Shown piece after piece: positions 9,150 through 18,868 of a stretch of 64,000 nt of DNA. Each line of letters starts with the position of its first letter. The stretch's first letter is position 1. Both the position numbers and the translations under genes were made by a program. Source of the DNA: Diplonema japonicum (lineage: Eukaryota > Euglenozoa > Diplonemea > Diplonemida > Diplonemidae); NCBI GenBank assembly GCA_964019335.1, contig OZ025665.1, positions 124,001 through 188,000 of the forward strand. The letters run 5' to 3'. The notes beneath the pieces were generated by a model. The model saw only the letters and a program-made list of their open reading frames with translations. It ran no database searches and had not been told where the DNA came from.

Positions 9150-12074
9150 CTACGGGTGCAAAGTTGCAGTAAAGGTCTGTGTTACGGCAACGGGCAGGGT
9201 GCGGGTGACAGAGGTGAGTAAGGGAGCATAGCTCATGATCTCAACCTCGGAGAGGGAGAGCACCATGTCTATGTTGGTGATGGAGGCACTGTTCAGCTTA
9301 GTGATGTTCACGATGGTTGCGTAGACGGGTGAGGAGGGCGCGGCGGTAAGAGTGAGTGGCCCGAGCATGGCATTGCCTGGGTTGAGCTTAGGCGAGGTCC
9401 AGATGGTCTCAGACCCGAACTTGAGCGTGACAGTGACATCACGCATGCGCTGCCTGCAGCAGTCTACTCTATTAAAGAGCACCACGGAGTGTATATACGT
9501 CGGCTTAGGCAGTGTGATGGACAACCACGGTGCAGGGTCCTGGTTCGGGATCATCGACTCTGTCATGCTGTAGTCAACCTCTCTCGGCCTGGGGCAAATC
9601 ACTCTGTTGATGACAGTGCCTGCCCCGCACCCTGCGCATCCTGCTGCCACCGACGACTGATTCACCACCCCCGTCCATGCCACATTCCATAATTTCTGGT
9701 CATCCTCGGGTTCGAACGGCGGTGCGGCGGGAACGCTCTCCACCGGGACAGGCGCAGTGGGTGTGCCTTCTGTACTGTCCGACTGCACGGGCTCTATCCC
9801 GCACCAGATCTCAATCTCCGCGATGTTCAGTATGCTGTCCATCCCGTTGGGGTTGGTCTTGATGCCGGGCTTCTTGTAAAGCACAAGCCTGTCGATCACG
9901 ATGAGCGGATAATGGTACCGCCGGATGATGGGTGGGGAGTTCCATTCGTTGTCCACGTTCATCATCTCGCTGCGGTATTGAACCGTTCCATTCAGGCTCA
10001 GCTCATAGATCAGGTTGGAGAACCTGTGTTGGCAGCAGTCAAGCCTATTGTAGAACTCGATCTTGTACACAGCATACGGTCTGGAGAAGTCGACCGCCCA
10101 CCAAGGGTTGGTGTCCAAGGGGTGGCTGTACGACGTCATCGCGATGTTCGCTGTCGCATTCTTGTCACCGTCTATGGCCGCACCCGAGCGGCAGGTGCTG
10201 CATCCCTTGGGAGATGACGATTGATACGAAATACCGCCTCTAGCGACGTTCACCAGCTTCTTCTTGTCAAAGCTCGCCACTGTGACATTCACACCTAGAG
10301 GAGCATCTGTATCTGTTGCATTCTCCACATGAAACTCCGCCGGGAAGACGCCTTCCGTCAAACCAAACACCACCACCTCCCTGCTCCGATCCCCTTCATC
10401 AAACATCACCGTTTGCGGATCTACCGTCACACCCGTCTGGTTTACTTTAATAGTGACTGCCAACGAGTAGTTCAATGCCTCGGTGAGGGTCAGTATCCAC
10501 TTTACAAGACGGCCTTCCATAATAGAAGTCTCCCCAATGAAATCCATCCATATCCGGGATTGCAACGAGAACGTTAACGGGAGCTGCTTCGGAGTGTTGT
10601 ACTCCGATCCGGCAGTGCCATGCTTCCTGAAGTAAAGGGGGAGAACGAAACCCCCGCCCTTCATAGGCGCGGCAAAGCTCGAGGCTGAGTACCGTGTCTC
10701 ATTGGAACTGTCTGTAAAGGTTTCGTCGGCTACGAAGGTTACGTTTTGCTTTGTAGGGGTATCTGAGGTGAACACAACCTTTTCTGGGTCAAAACGGACG
10801 CCAGACGCGAACAGTGTCAAGGCCAGGGCTTTGTTCTGGGAAGGGCTGTCGGAGATTTCGATAGTTAGCACACCCGACTCATTAAAATGGACTCTAGGAA
10901 CGCCCCCAGGAACTGTAATATTCTTTGGGACGTACCTTGCGTGCAGGTCACAAAACGTGGATACCTTGCGGACCTGGTCCATGGACCACGGGAGGTGCAG
11001 ATCTTCTCTGAAGCGAAGCTGACAAGAGTGCATATCCGGACGGCGGGCATCGTGTATGATGCCGATGCAGAAACCTTGCTCTTCACATTTTGTTTTACAG
11101 TTCGAGAGAGGGATCCCGCACCCATCGTAGTGGTCAACGCATTCCCTGTCCCAGATGGGGCTGACACATCTAAAGTCCAAGCAGACAGTTTTATTGGCAG
11201 GGCCGTATGGGCACCGGCACCGCCCAGTGCGATCGTCAACGAGGAGCCCCACCTCACACATTTGATGAGAGGACGGGTAAACACCGCAGGCTACATATTC
11301 AGGAGGCTCCGGCTGAGGGGTCACTGGCAGCGTGGCAGTGGGCGGTGCTTCGGGAACCACGGGCTCAACAGGCGGAGGGAGCACAATGTCCAACGGAGGC
11401 TTCGGAGCAGCAAGGTCTAAATCAATGTAGAGCTGTGATATCAAGACAAGACCGTATTGTCGAAACGACGATGCTGTCCGTTCCTCTGGCCCTGCTGTGA
11501 AGTCCTTCAGCACCACCGAAGAGAGTCTGGAGACTGCAGAGGCGGTCTGCTTCCCGTCTTCAAGACCGATCAACTGGAAATAGACGTTAACGCTGCCCCC
11601 CCAAACCTCCCATATGAAGATCGATGACGACGGGACACCTGCTTCAACAGAAACAGCTTCGATGAAGTACTCGTCCCGCCATAGCTCAATGGCACCTTGG
11701 AAGGAAAGATACATGACAGTGGAGTTGCCCGCACCGCTTTCACCTGTTTCATAAGTCTGCTGGCTCCGTGTGAACATCAGAACCATCAGCATGATGAAGA
11801 TCCCAAGCATGATCAGAATCAACAAGATCCTTGCCACCCACTTCCCCCTCTGTATCCCTTTGCTCCTGTCCTCTACCTTAAACCGAATGATCGGCACAAA
11901 CCCCCTTGGATCGTTGTAATTCCTCACCCCTGCGGCTTTCCCTTCTCCAATACCGAGGCATTTCTTATTCGCATTCACTGTGTCTGCTTCATTCAAGGTC
12001 GGCGACGCCGCTTCTTCAGGCTCGTTGTCGGGTGCAGCATCTTCTTTCGCCTCTTCCATCACCTGCATAGGCAT
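9150..12074 (-). CDS. single-pass membrane protein with two fucolectin/discoidin-like domains
   Basis: 974 aa. A cytosolic acidic N-terminus is followed by one transmembrane helix at about 80-101 (VARILLILIMLGIFIMLM), i.e. type II topology. The ectodomain has an SEA-like segment (about 110-225), a Pro-rich linker, a Cys-rich PAN/apple-like stretch (GCGIPLSNCKTKC), two beta-sandwich-like repeats, and two C-terminal fucolectin/F5-8C-like domains. The first begins NVARGGISYQSS with AAIDGDKNAT, a WWAVDF core and CCQHRF; the second begins NVAWTGVVNQSS with PWLSITLP and CCRQRM. Many N-x-S/T sites. Likely a surface glycan-binding or adhesion protein (inference). The open frame runs upstream with a non-ATG codon at 12119; the first ATG after the TTTTTTTCTCAG acceptor is at 12074. 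Confidence 0.78.
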   Translation of the reverse strand: MPMQVMEEAKEDAAPDNEPEEAASPTLNEADTVNANKKCLGIGEGKAAGVRNYNDPRGFVPIIRFKVEDRSKGIQRGKWVARILLILIMLGIFIMLMVLMFTRSQQTYETGESGAGNSTVMYLSFQGAIELWRDEYFIEAVSVEAGVPSSSIFIWEVWGGSVNVYFQLIGLEDGKQTASAVSRLSSVVLKDFTAGPEERTASSFRQYGLVLISQLYIDLDLAAPKPPLDIVLPPPVEPVVPEAPPTATLPVTPQPEPPEYVACGVYPSSHQMCEVGLLVDDRTGRCRCPYGPANKTVCLDFRCVSPIWDRECVDHYDGCGIPLSNCKTKCEEQGFCIGIIHDARRPDMHSCQLRFREDLHLPWSMDQVRKVSTFCDLHARYVPKNITVPGGVPRVHFNESGVLTIEISDSPSQNKALALTLFASGVRFDPEKVVFTSDTPTKQNVTFVADETFTDSSNETRYSASSFAAPMKGGGFVLPLYFRKHGTAGSEYNTPKQLPLTFSLQSRIWMDFIGETSIMEGRLVKWILTLTEALNYSLAVTIKVNQTGVTVDPQTVMFDEGDRSREVVVFGLTEGVFPAEFHVENATDTDAPLGVNVTVASFDKKKLVNVARGGISYQSSSPKGCSTCRSGAAIDGDKNATANIAMTSYSHPLDTNPWWAVDFSRPYAVYKIEFYNRLDCCQHRFSNLIYELSLNGTVQYRSEMMNVDNEWNSPPIIRRYHYPLIVIDRLVLYKKPGIKTNPNGMDSILNIAEIEIWCGIEPVQSDSTEGTPTAPVPVESVPAAPPFEPEDDQKLWNVAWTGVVNQSSVAAGCAGCGAGTVINRVICPRPREVDYSMTESMIPNQDPAPWLSITLPKPTYIHSVVLFNRVDCCRQRMRDVTVTLKFGSETIWTSPKLNPGNAMLGPLTLTAAPSSPVYATIVNITKLNSASITNIDMVLSLSEVEIMSYAPLLTSVTRTLPVAVTQTFTATLHP

Positions 12075-12086
12075 CGTGGGGGGGAT

Positions 12087-12130
12087 CTGAGAAAAAAACT
12101 TTTCTTCCTGTTCGTTCAATTTCCTTGCTG
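12087..12130 (-). promoter_or_regulatory. putative trans-splice acceptor(s) for the fucolectin-domain gene
   Basis: Minus strand TTTTTTTCTCAG ends at 12087, 12 nt before the ATG. A second candidate, CCCTTCTTTCCAG, ends at 12128. Both lie within the 111-nt gap after the upstream gene's stop at 12186, leaving no room for a conventional promoter-plus-UTR arrangement. Confidence 0.55.
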
Positions 12131-12185
12131 GAAAGAAGGGAATTTATAAACGTAAAGAACGACATCGAGAGGAAAAAGATAATGC

Positions 12186-15100
12186 TCACACTGAGATCAC
12201 TCCGTGCTCGTTACACCTGGTGCTGTCTTTGACGCGGGAACGCAAGCTTTTTGGAATGTTTGTTGCTTCCAAAGTTATGTTAGTCAGTGAGGGAGAGGAG
12301 GATGTCAGTGCAATGAGTGCTTTGCCAGCAGGCGTGCTCAGCTCAGGGTTGTAGTCGAGAGACACTGAGCGTAGGGAAGGGAGAGAGGAGAGGATAGAAC
12401 AGAGACCCACCACGTGCTCATTAGTCAGGTTGATATTCGATAAGGAAAGAGCTTCAAGGTAAGGTGCCGAAGAAAGCGAGCTGACAAGAGCAAGGATGTG
12501 GGGGTCGGTCAGACACATCCCAGACGCATCGAGCACAGGCGAGGCCTCGGACAAGTGTGACAGGACAGAGGCTAGCACAGCATTCGGCTTCAAAAAATGT
12601 TTCTTACACGTTGCTACATAAGCCCCGTTCACTTCATTCTCCTTCAGTAGGTTCCGACTTTTTGTCACATTCTTCAACCTTCGTGTCAGACTAAGGGACT
12701 CATCTTTCAGGATTTCGTACTCATTTCTTTTCCCTCTCGTCCACTTGAGGCGGTGCAGTTCTCGATTCTTTTCCTTTTCTTCCATCCTCGACTTTAGTCT
12801 CTTGATCTCCCTTTCTCTCTCTTGCTCCTCCGCCGCTTTCTCTGACTCGTGTCGAAGCACCTCCTTCCAATACTGTATTTCTTCGTGCGTGTCTGTGAGC
12901 TCAGCCTTCTCTTGTCGCGCCACATAGTCTCTGTACGTTTCCTCCTCGTTCAGTATGTCCCTGCACCTCCTGAAGAGGTCGATAGTGCTAGCGTGTTCTA
13001 GACGTGAAACGTAGTGAAAACCGATCGCGAATCTGACCAAAAGGGTTTTTATAGTAGTAAAATGTTGTGCTTCCACCAAACCACGGCAATACGTCTCTTC
13101 AATAGCGAGGTCCTTATGAGCAGTGATGCACGAGGCGAGGTACTGACGCACAGCACTTGCACGGAGTACAGCTTGAACCAACTTGATAGCCTTCTGTGTC
13201 CTGAGAATACTGGTCCTCAGCGAGGCTGTTTTCTGCCTCGCAGCAGCCTGCACCACACGCGCGCAGTGAAGCAGTGTTCTGACGAACGATCTCGCTTTGC
13301 TACCTTTGAAGTTCACCTGTATCATCAGAGCACTTTCGTTCTCAAGAATGCTCCTGTAGGCCTGGCTCCTGTCTGCTTTCAGTTTGCAGACCCTTTCTTT
13401 ACTCTTCGCAACTAACCAGCTCCTCGCAACCCGTCCTGCCGCTTGCCATCTTCTCTCCTTTACTAGGCCGTTCCTTGCGTTGTACCCACGTCCTATTCTT
13501 TGCAACCTGCACTCCGATACCTCATCGTTGTCGGGTGTCATCAACCCCAGTGCTATGTTGGTGTCGAGCCCAGCGTCCATCAGCATGGACAGCCAGTCAG
13601 GTTCAGTGGCGAGCAGAGGGGACATCGTTGATTGCATTTGGCCTGAGGCCGTCGATCCAAATGAGTGGCACCACACCATTTGGGGTGACCCTAGCGACAA
13701 GGGTGCAGGCGTCACGGGGTCGTTACCTGCGGGGTCTATGGTCGATGTAGGTGTTGTGGGGTCGTGGCATGAGGTCAATGCAGGTGACAAGGGGTCCAGG
13801 GTCAATACAAGTGTTGCGGTGTCGTGGGGTAAGGTCAGTGCAGGTGTCACAGGATCGCTGAGTAATACCTCCAGCCACTCTGCGTCGCTCACCATGCGCA
13901 GTACTTCTAAGTTACGGAGTGACGTCGTTTCGGCTTCAGTCACTTTCAACTCATCGCCCCATTCCTGTTTTGGTTTTTGTTCCCCTTCCCGTAAGTCAGG
14001 GATGGATTCCTCCACTCCACTGTTTGTAAGGTTCTGCTTATTCTCCAGGACGTCCTGTGGCGGTGCTGCTGCGTTTGGCAGGTCTTCAAGACCTTTGTGA
14101 TGTTCAGACAAGGCATGCTCATGTACTTCTGACTCATTCATCTCTGTATTCTTCTGCTCACCTTGCGTATCCCTAGCTTCTAAGGTACTGTCTTGTTTTG
14201 CACATTGTGGCTTATCAGTCTCAACTGCTTCCACGTCGTGCTTCGTTTCTACTTCAAGAGGTTCCTCTGCTCCCTTCAATGGTGGCACGTCCATGTCTTC
14301 TTCAGTTTGGGCCGCACCCGACACGTCCTTTGCTCCTGTTGCTTCTTGTTGACCGCCATCATGGGGTTCCTCAGGCTGTGATTCTTTGTTCACAATCGAT
14401 TCCTTGGCTTCGTCCTCCACGACACCTTCCGCCTTCTCTACCTGCTCCCGAAGTAGTACTTCTTCAGGCTCCTGTTGTTTACTTTCTTGCTTTTCTGTGA
14501 TGCATTCAGGTTCCCTCGCAAGTTCATGTTGTGTGTCAACTACAACAGGCTGCTCAGCTGCTTGCTTGGGGTTTTGTTGTTCTGCACTACTGAAACCAGA
14601 CTCGCGAATGTCCTCCATTTTCAGGATGTTTTCCAGCCACTCTGACGCACCTGCAAGCCCAACAGTAGCCAGCCAGGGGTATTCTGCTTCCGAAATACTT
14701 GCCATTTTTAGTATGGGATGGATGGCTTCTGGCTCCGCTAGCGTTACTTCCTGTGAATCAGCCTTCTCTGCCGCTTCAGGTTCGTCTGGTACTTCGGTAG
14801 CTAGGTCTTGGGGTTCATTTTCATCATTGCGATTTCCATGAGTGTCATTTCCGCAAGGTTTGGCCTCAAGCACTTCATCCGTTTTCTCACCAGCGCTCTT
14901 ATCTGCTGCCTTTTCAGTTTCTGCTTCCGTATCTCTTTCCCCATCTGATTTCCTATCTCCCCTTTCTACTTCAGCTATTTCATCTTCCTTTGTTTTCTTG
15001 GCTGCCTCTTCCTTTGGGGAATCTTCTTCAACTTCTGCTTCCTCGGTTACGTCTTCCTTGGATACTGGCTCTGCTTCTACTTCTTCTTTGCATATTGGCT

Positions 15101-17108
15101 CTGCTTCTACCTCTTCCTGCAATAATAGCTCTGCTTCTACTTCTTCCTTTGATATTGGCTCTGCTTCTACCTCTTCCTTCGATATAGGCTCTGCTTCTAC
15201 TTCTTTGCATATTGGCTCTGCTTCTACTTCTTCCTCTGATATAGGCTCTGCTTCAACCTCTTCCTTGGATATAGGCTCTGCTTCTACTTCTTCTTTGCAT
15301 ATTGGCTCTGCTTCTACTTCTTCCTTCAATAATAGCTCTGCTTCTACCTCTTCCTTTGATATAGGCTCTGCTTCTGCCTCTTCCTTACATATTTGCTCTG
15401 CTTCTACTTCTTCCCTCGACATTGGCTCTGCTTCTACCTCTTCCTTCGATATAGGCTCTGCTTCTACTTCTTTGCATATTGGCTCTGCTTCTACTTCTTC
15501 CTCTGATATAGGCTCTGCTTCAACCTCTTCCTTGGATATAGGCTCTGCTTCTACTTCTTCTTTGCATATTGGCTCTGCTTCTACTTCTTCCTTCAATAAT
15601 AGCTCTGCTTCTACTTCTTCCTTTGATATTGGCTCTGCTTCTGCCTCTTCCTTACATATTTGCTCTGCTTCTACTTCTTCCTTCGACATTGGCTCTGCTT
15701 CTACCTCTTCCTTTGATATAGGCTCTGCTTCTACTTCTTCTTTGCATATTAGCTCTGCTTCAACCTCTCCCTTCGATATTGGCTCTGCTTCTGCCTCTTC
15801 CTTCGAATTAGGCTCTGCTTCTACTTCTGCTTCTTTCTCCACCGGTTCATCTTTCTCAGCGCCCTCTTCCGTAATCTTCTCTGCTTCCACATCTTCTATT
15901 TCAGCTTCAACACCCCTTTCCGATTCCCCACCAGCTTGTTTCGCCGTAAGCGTCTCGGAGGACTCTTCTTCTTGTGCAGGTTCTGTCTCAGCAGGCTCGT
16001 GTTCCGGATCCGCAATAGCTGAAGGCACAAGAGCTTGCTCTTCTGGTGAGCTGACCGCACATAGGGGCGGCGTCTCTTGCGGCAGTGTTTGAGTAGTGTT
16101 GGTACTGTTGAAGTCAGCCGGCTGCCTGTCCACAGGGTCGGTTTGCGCAACATCGTTGTTGTTGATAAGAAGGGGCTCCTCGACTGGGTCAGCAAGGCCA
16201 CGAATGGCGGCCACCTGATCGTTGTTCAGCACTTGTTCTGCGCCGGTGCACTCCATACTGGTTGCACGCTCCATGCTGGCTGTACGCTCCATACTGGCTG
16301 CACGCTCCATGCTGGCCCGTGCACGATGGAGCACTCCGGCAAGCCAGCAGCGGGTTTTATACCCCCGGCCTACTTTGTTCAGCCTGCGTACAACTCTTCG
16401 TTTCTTCCACCTTCTATAGCACAGCTGAATAGCCATGGCAGAACGGCATGCGATTTGGTGCACCCTGCGCCTCTCGGCTGAGTTCAGCTGGGCCTTGATC
16501 GAGGAGACGGTGGGCTGTTGCTGTTTTGTAATAGCCTGGACGTCAAGAGCTTGCTGAAAAACGGAAATGGCCTCGGTGTACCGCTCGAGATTGACCAAGA
16601 GACAACCTAAGTTAACCAAACAAGTGAGCTGCTGGGGGATTGGAGCGCGATCCAGGAAGTAGCGGTAGAACTCCCTGCTGCTACACAAGTTGTTCGTCCA
16701 GCTAAGGCCTTTAGGCTTGGAAGACTTCCCCAGCACGTAGTAGATGTACGCCATATTGTTCAGAGAAACTAGGTGCTCAGGGACCATTGGTATCTGCAAG
16801 GTGAGAGAATAGGCTTCCTCATAGATCTTTTTAGCATCAAGCAGTCTCTGCCTTGCTAGTAGTACGTCTCCCATCACGTTGAGGGACTTTGCTAGTTCCA
16901 TCTGCCCTTCTTCGCTCGTTTCCTGCCTTGCTGCTTTGATGGACACATCAAGGTACCTGGCTGCTTCTTCTATGAGACCCTGAGCCAGCCTACTCTCCCC
17001 CTTCGCACGATACACAGTTGCAGCATCCACCCCTCTCTCTGAGAGAGAACACGAAGAACTCCCACTGTAGGAACCAGTACTTTGCGGGAGCACATTCTTG
17101 AAGCTCAT
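12186..17108 (-). CDS. large TPR / acidic-repeat / IQ / LRR protein
   Basis: 1640 aa in one exon. The N-terminal 200 residues form TPR-like helices (AKGESRLAQGLIEEAARYLD; LVNLERYTEAISVFQQALDV). An IQ-like motif follows (AMAIQLCYRRWKKRR). About residues 400-700 are a Glu-rich decapeptide repeat (EEVEAEPISK type; see 15040-15830). After a long disordered acidic region come further IQ-like segments (LQRIGRGYNARNG) and a charged coiled coil (KAAEEQEREREIKRLKSRM). The C-terminus is a ribonuclease-inhibitor-type LRR block (LEALSLSNINLTN; LRSVSLDYNPELS). Probably a calmodulin-binding scaffold, possibly cytoskeletal or flagellar (inference). Start: first ATG after the TACAG acceptor at 17133; the open frame continues upstream only through a GTG. 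Confidence 0.75.
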   Translation of the reverse strand: MSFKNVLPQSTGSYSGSSSCSLSERGVDAATVYRAKGESRLAQGLIEEAARYLDVSIKAARQETSEEGQMELAKSLNVMGDVLLARQRLLDAKKIYEEAYSLTLQIPMVPEHLVSLNNMAYIYYVLGKSSKPKGLSWTNNLCSSREFYRYFLDRAPIPQQLTCLVNLGCLLVNLERYTEAISVFQQALDVQAITKQQQPTVSSIKAQLNSAERRRVHQIACRSAMAIQLCYRRWKKRRVVRRLNKVGRGYKTRCWLAGVLHRARASMERAASMERTASMERATSMECTGAEQVLNNDQVAAIRGLADPVEEPLLINNNDVAQTDPVDRQPADFNSTNTTQTLPQETPPLCAVSSPEEQALVPSAIADPEHEPAETEPAQEEESSETLTAKQAGGESERGVEAEIEDVEAEKITEEGAEKDEPVEKEAEVEAEPNSKEEAEAEPISKGEVEAELICKEEVEAEPISKEEVEAEPMSKEEVEAEQICKEEAEAEPISKEEVEAELLLKEEVEAEPICKEEVEAEPISKEEVEAEPISEEEVEAEPICKEVEAEPISKEEVEAEPMSREEVEAEQICKEEAEAEPISKEEVEAELLLKEEVEAEPICKEEVEAEPISKEEVEAEPISEEEVEAEPICKEVEAEPISKEEVEAEPISKEEVEAELLLQEEVEAEPICKEEVEAEPVSKEDVTEEAEVEEDSPKEEAAKKTKEDEIAEVERGDRKSDGERDTEAETEKAADKSAGEKTDEVLEAKPCGNDTHGNRNDENEPQDLATEVPDEPEAAEKADSQEVTLAEPEAIHPILKMASISEAEYPWLATVGLAGASEWLENILKMEDIRESGFSSAEQQNPKQAAEQPVVVDTQHELAREPECITEKQESKQQEPEEVLLREQVEKAEGVVEDEAKESIVNKESQPEEPHDGGQQEATGAKDVSGAAQTEEDMDVPPLKGAEEPLEVETKHDVEAVETDKPQCAKQDSTLEARDTQGEQKNTEMNESEVHEHALSEHHKGLEDLPNAAAPPQDVLENKQNLTNSGVEESIPDLREGEQKPKQEWGDELKVTEAETTSLRNLEVLRMVSDAEWLEVLLSDPVTPALTLPHDTATLVLTLDPLSPALTSCHDPTTPTSTIDPAGNDPVTPAPLSLGSPQMVWCHSFGSTASGQMQSTMSPLLATEPDWLSMLMDAGLDTNIALGLMTPDNDEVSECRLQRIGRGYNARNGLVKERRWQAAGRVARSWLVAKSKERVCKLKADRSQAYRSILENESALMIQVNFKGSKARSFVRTLLHCARVVQAAARQKTASLRTSILRTQKAIKLVQAVLRASAVRQYLASCITAHKDLAIEETYCRGLVEAQHFTTIKTLLVRFAIGFHYVSRLEHASTIDLFRRCRDILNEEETYRDYVARQEKAELTDTHEEIQYWKEVLRHESEKAAEEQEREREIKRLKSRMEEKEKNRELHRLKWTRGKRNEYEILKDESLSLTRRLKNVTKSRNLLKENEVNGAYVATCKKHFLKPNAVLASVLSHLSEASPVLDASGMCLTDPHILALVSSLSSAPYLEALSLSNINLTNEHVVGLCSILSSLPSLRSVSLDYNPELSTPAGKALIALTSSSPSLTNITLEATNIPKSLRSRVKDSTRCNEHGVISV
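15040..15830 (-). repeat. coding 30-nt tandem repeat with 267-nt higher-order period
   Basis: Within the IQ/LRR gene about 26 decapeptide units of the EEVEAEPISK type are arrayed. Most units are 30 nt; one truncated unit (EPICKEVEA) recurs. The distinctive order ELLLK, EPICK, EPISK, EPISE, EPICK(short) is present twice, and its nucleotides repeat exactly 267 bp apart (15204 and 15471), showing a recent block duplication of 89 codons. Confidence 0.85.
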
Positions 17109-17132
17109 AGCGGCTTCCCACCAGTCCACCCA

Positions 17133-17175
17133 CTGTATGTTGTATAAACAAGAACAGAAAGAAGAGAAAAAAAAG
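17133..17175 (-). promoter_or_regulatory. putative trans-splice acceptor for the IQ/LRR gene
   Basis: The minus strand has a long pyrimidine tract (CCCTTTTTTTCTCTTCTTTC), then GTTCTTGTTTATACAACATACAG ending at 17133 (given here in two parts). It lies 24 nt before the ATG at 17108. This is the most canonical 3' splice site upstream of any start in the window. Confidence 0.6.
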
Positions 17176-17476
17176 GGAAAGCATAAAGGCCACGTTCCTT
17201 CCTATGTGACCGGCAGACGTAAGGTGAGACGCGCGAATAACTCAGGCAATCTAACAGCTACTAGTGCGTGTCTGCCAGTTAGAAAAGGAGACAAGTGCAA
17301 TACCAATTAAGAGCGGCTTTTAAGGCACTCAAAGGACAACGATCTATTAAGTGGAAAAAAAAAAGAAAGAAATCTAATCAATCTGGCTGCTGTCTTCCAA
17401 TTGTGGTTCTGAGTTGTGGACGGAGGGGGGCGTCGAGCTCGGCATATCCTGTTTTATTTATTTCACCACCCCCTTT

Positions 17477-18583
17477 TCATACCACTATCTCATATTCGAT
17501 CTCCCCACAAAAGGCGAAGCCTCTGCTTGTGCTATTTGTCGCCATGTCCTTCTGTGCCGCATCAGCACCCATCACTTGCAAGCAGCCGTCTTCTTGTACA
17601 ACAAGCGAATCTGCTCTGTCGTAGGTGATGGCCTGCATGTCGTCAGGAGAGTGGATTAATATGGTAACACTGGTGTTGGCAGGGATGAGAAGAGCAGTGG
17701 TGATGGGGAGCGAGAAGGGATCCACGGTAGGGGCAGGGATGATACCAGTCTCTGAGACAGGCGACCAGCGATTCGGAGCGTGCAGCATACGGTCAGAGAC
17801 CTCAATGCACTTATACGCGGTGATTCTTGCTGGGTTCACGGCCCGTGAGCCGAATGTGACGCCTGTTATCCTCACCATTACATTGGCATGGATGGCAAAG
17901 GCAAGGCCGTACATCTCGTACCTCGCAGAGAGGGGCGAGGCTCGTGTTTTCAACACTCTGGAGAGGCCGCCGCCACCTCCTGTACCTTCCCTTAGCATAG
18001 TTTGTATCTGGTTCTGCAGTCTGTCCCTTTCCGCTGTCACATTTGCAAGCTCCTTCCGTATTTGCTCCACCGCAGTCATTGAAACGTCTGGTTTCCGAAG
18101 ATATTCCCACACGTGGGAGGTTCTATACGAGTTCAGTTGCACGAAAACCTGCATTTTCCCTGTCTCGGTTGTGATCCTCGTTACGCTCCCTGCCTTCCAT
18201 TCGGAGGCGAGGTCGTCCCTCACCTCTACCATGTCCCCGACCTGCACACCGCTTGCCAAGTGCAACCTTCCAATTGCGTCTTTGAAGAGATCTTCAGTCA
18301 GAGCGCCGCCTTCCAACGCAGTCCTGAGGAGGGCCAGACGGTCCTCGTCAGCTTTGAAAGGATCTTCTGCAACTAAACGGCTCACAGCCTGCTGGTATTC
18401 ATCCTGCGACAAAGCTCCTACGTCAAGAGCGACCTTCAGTGCGTCAAGTTTTGCATTGTCGACGGACTCGTCTGCCTGCTGCCCACCTTGAAACCAAACA
18501 GTGACGCTCTCACGCTGCAACAGTGCCTCCAATGCCTGGTCGGTGACCTTGGAGGCGTCCAGAAGCACAAGACGGTCAGACAT
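17477..18583 (-). CDS. 368-aa protein, unknown; SH3-like segment and beta-rich C-terminus
   Basis: The first 110 residues are two or three helical repeats with a recurring pattern (LDALKVALDVGALSQDEY; LALLRTALEGGALTEDLF). Residues about 118-165 look like a small SH3/Tudor-like barrel (VGDMVEVRDDLASEWKAGSV). A short coiled coil follows (IRKELANVTAERDRLQNQI). The C-terminal 150 residues are beta-rich and vaguely reminiscent of a PHR-type sandwich (GLAFAIHANVMVRITGVTFG; FAFCGEIEYEI). No firm family. It starts 6 nt after a CTCTCAG acceptor adjacent to the long hexanucleotide array. Confidence 0.7.
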   Translation of the reverse strand: MSDRLVLLDASKVTDQALEALLQRESVTVWFQGGQQADESVDNAKLDALKVALDVGALSQDEYQQAVSRLVAEDPFKADEDRLALLRTALEGGALTEDLFKDAIGRLHLASGVQVGDMVEVRDDLASEWKAGSVTRITTETGKMQVFVQLNSYRTSHVWEYLRKPDVSMTAVEQIRKELANVTAERDRLQNQIQTMLREGTGGGGGLSRVLKTRASPLSARYEMYGLAFAIHANVMVRITGVTFGSRAVNPARITAYKCIEVSDRMLHAPNRWSPVSETGIIPAPTVDPFSLPITTALLIPANTSVTILIHSPDDMQAITYDRADSLVVQEDGCLQVMGADAAQKDMATNSTSRGFAFCGEIEYEIVV

Positions 18584-18868
18584 TTGCTCCTGAGAGAGTA
18601 TAGCGATGGGAGAAAGAGAAAGAGAAAGAGAAAGAGAAAGAGAAAGAGAAAGAGAAAGAGAAAGAGAAAGAGAAAGAGAAAGAGAAAGAGAAAGAGAAAG
18701 AGAAAGAGAAAGAGAAAGAGAAAGAGAAAGAGAAAGAGAAAGAGAAAGAGAAAGAGAAAGAGAAAGAGAAAGAGAAAGAGAAAGAGAAAGAGAAAGAGAA
18801 AGAGAAAGAGAAAGAGAAAGAGAAAGAGAAAGAGAAAAAGGTTACGGTAATCGATGTGTGTAAACACA
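18584..18868. repeat. (GAAAGA)n microsatellite, about 38 copies
   Basis: A nearly pure 6-bp repeat spans about 18607-18838. On the transcribed (minus) strand it is (CTTTCT)n, an uninterrupted polypyrimidine tract. It is followed directly by CCCATCGCTATACTCTCTCAG (acceptor G at 18590) and then GAGCAA and the ATG of the 368-aa gene. The array fills nearly the whole gap between that gene and the upstream 1171-aa gene. Translated frames (Lys/Arg, Glu/Arg, Phe/Ser repeats) are artefacts. Confidence 0.9.

Noticed and set aside
14842-16092. 416-codon plus-strand ORF rich in Ser/Thr (SASTSS repeats)
   Set aside because: It is the antisense of the EEVEAEPISK array in the minus-strand IQ/LRR gene; no domain or independent support.
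18606-18863. Glu/Arg and Lys/Arg repeat ORFs on the plus strand and Phe/Ser or Phe/Leu ORFs on the minus strand
   Set aside because: All are translations of the (GAAAGA)n microsatellite in different frames.
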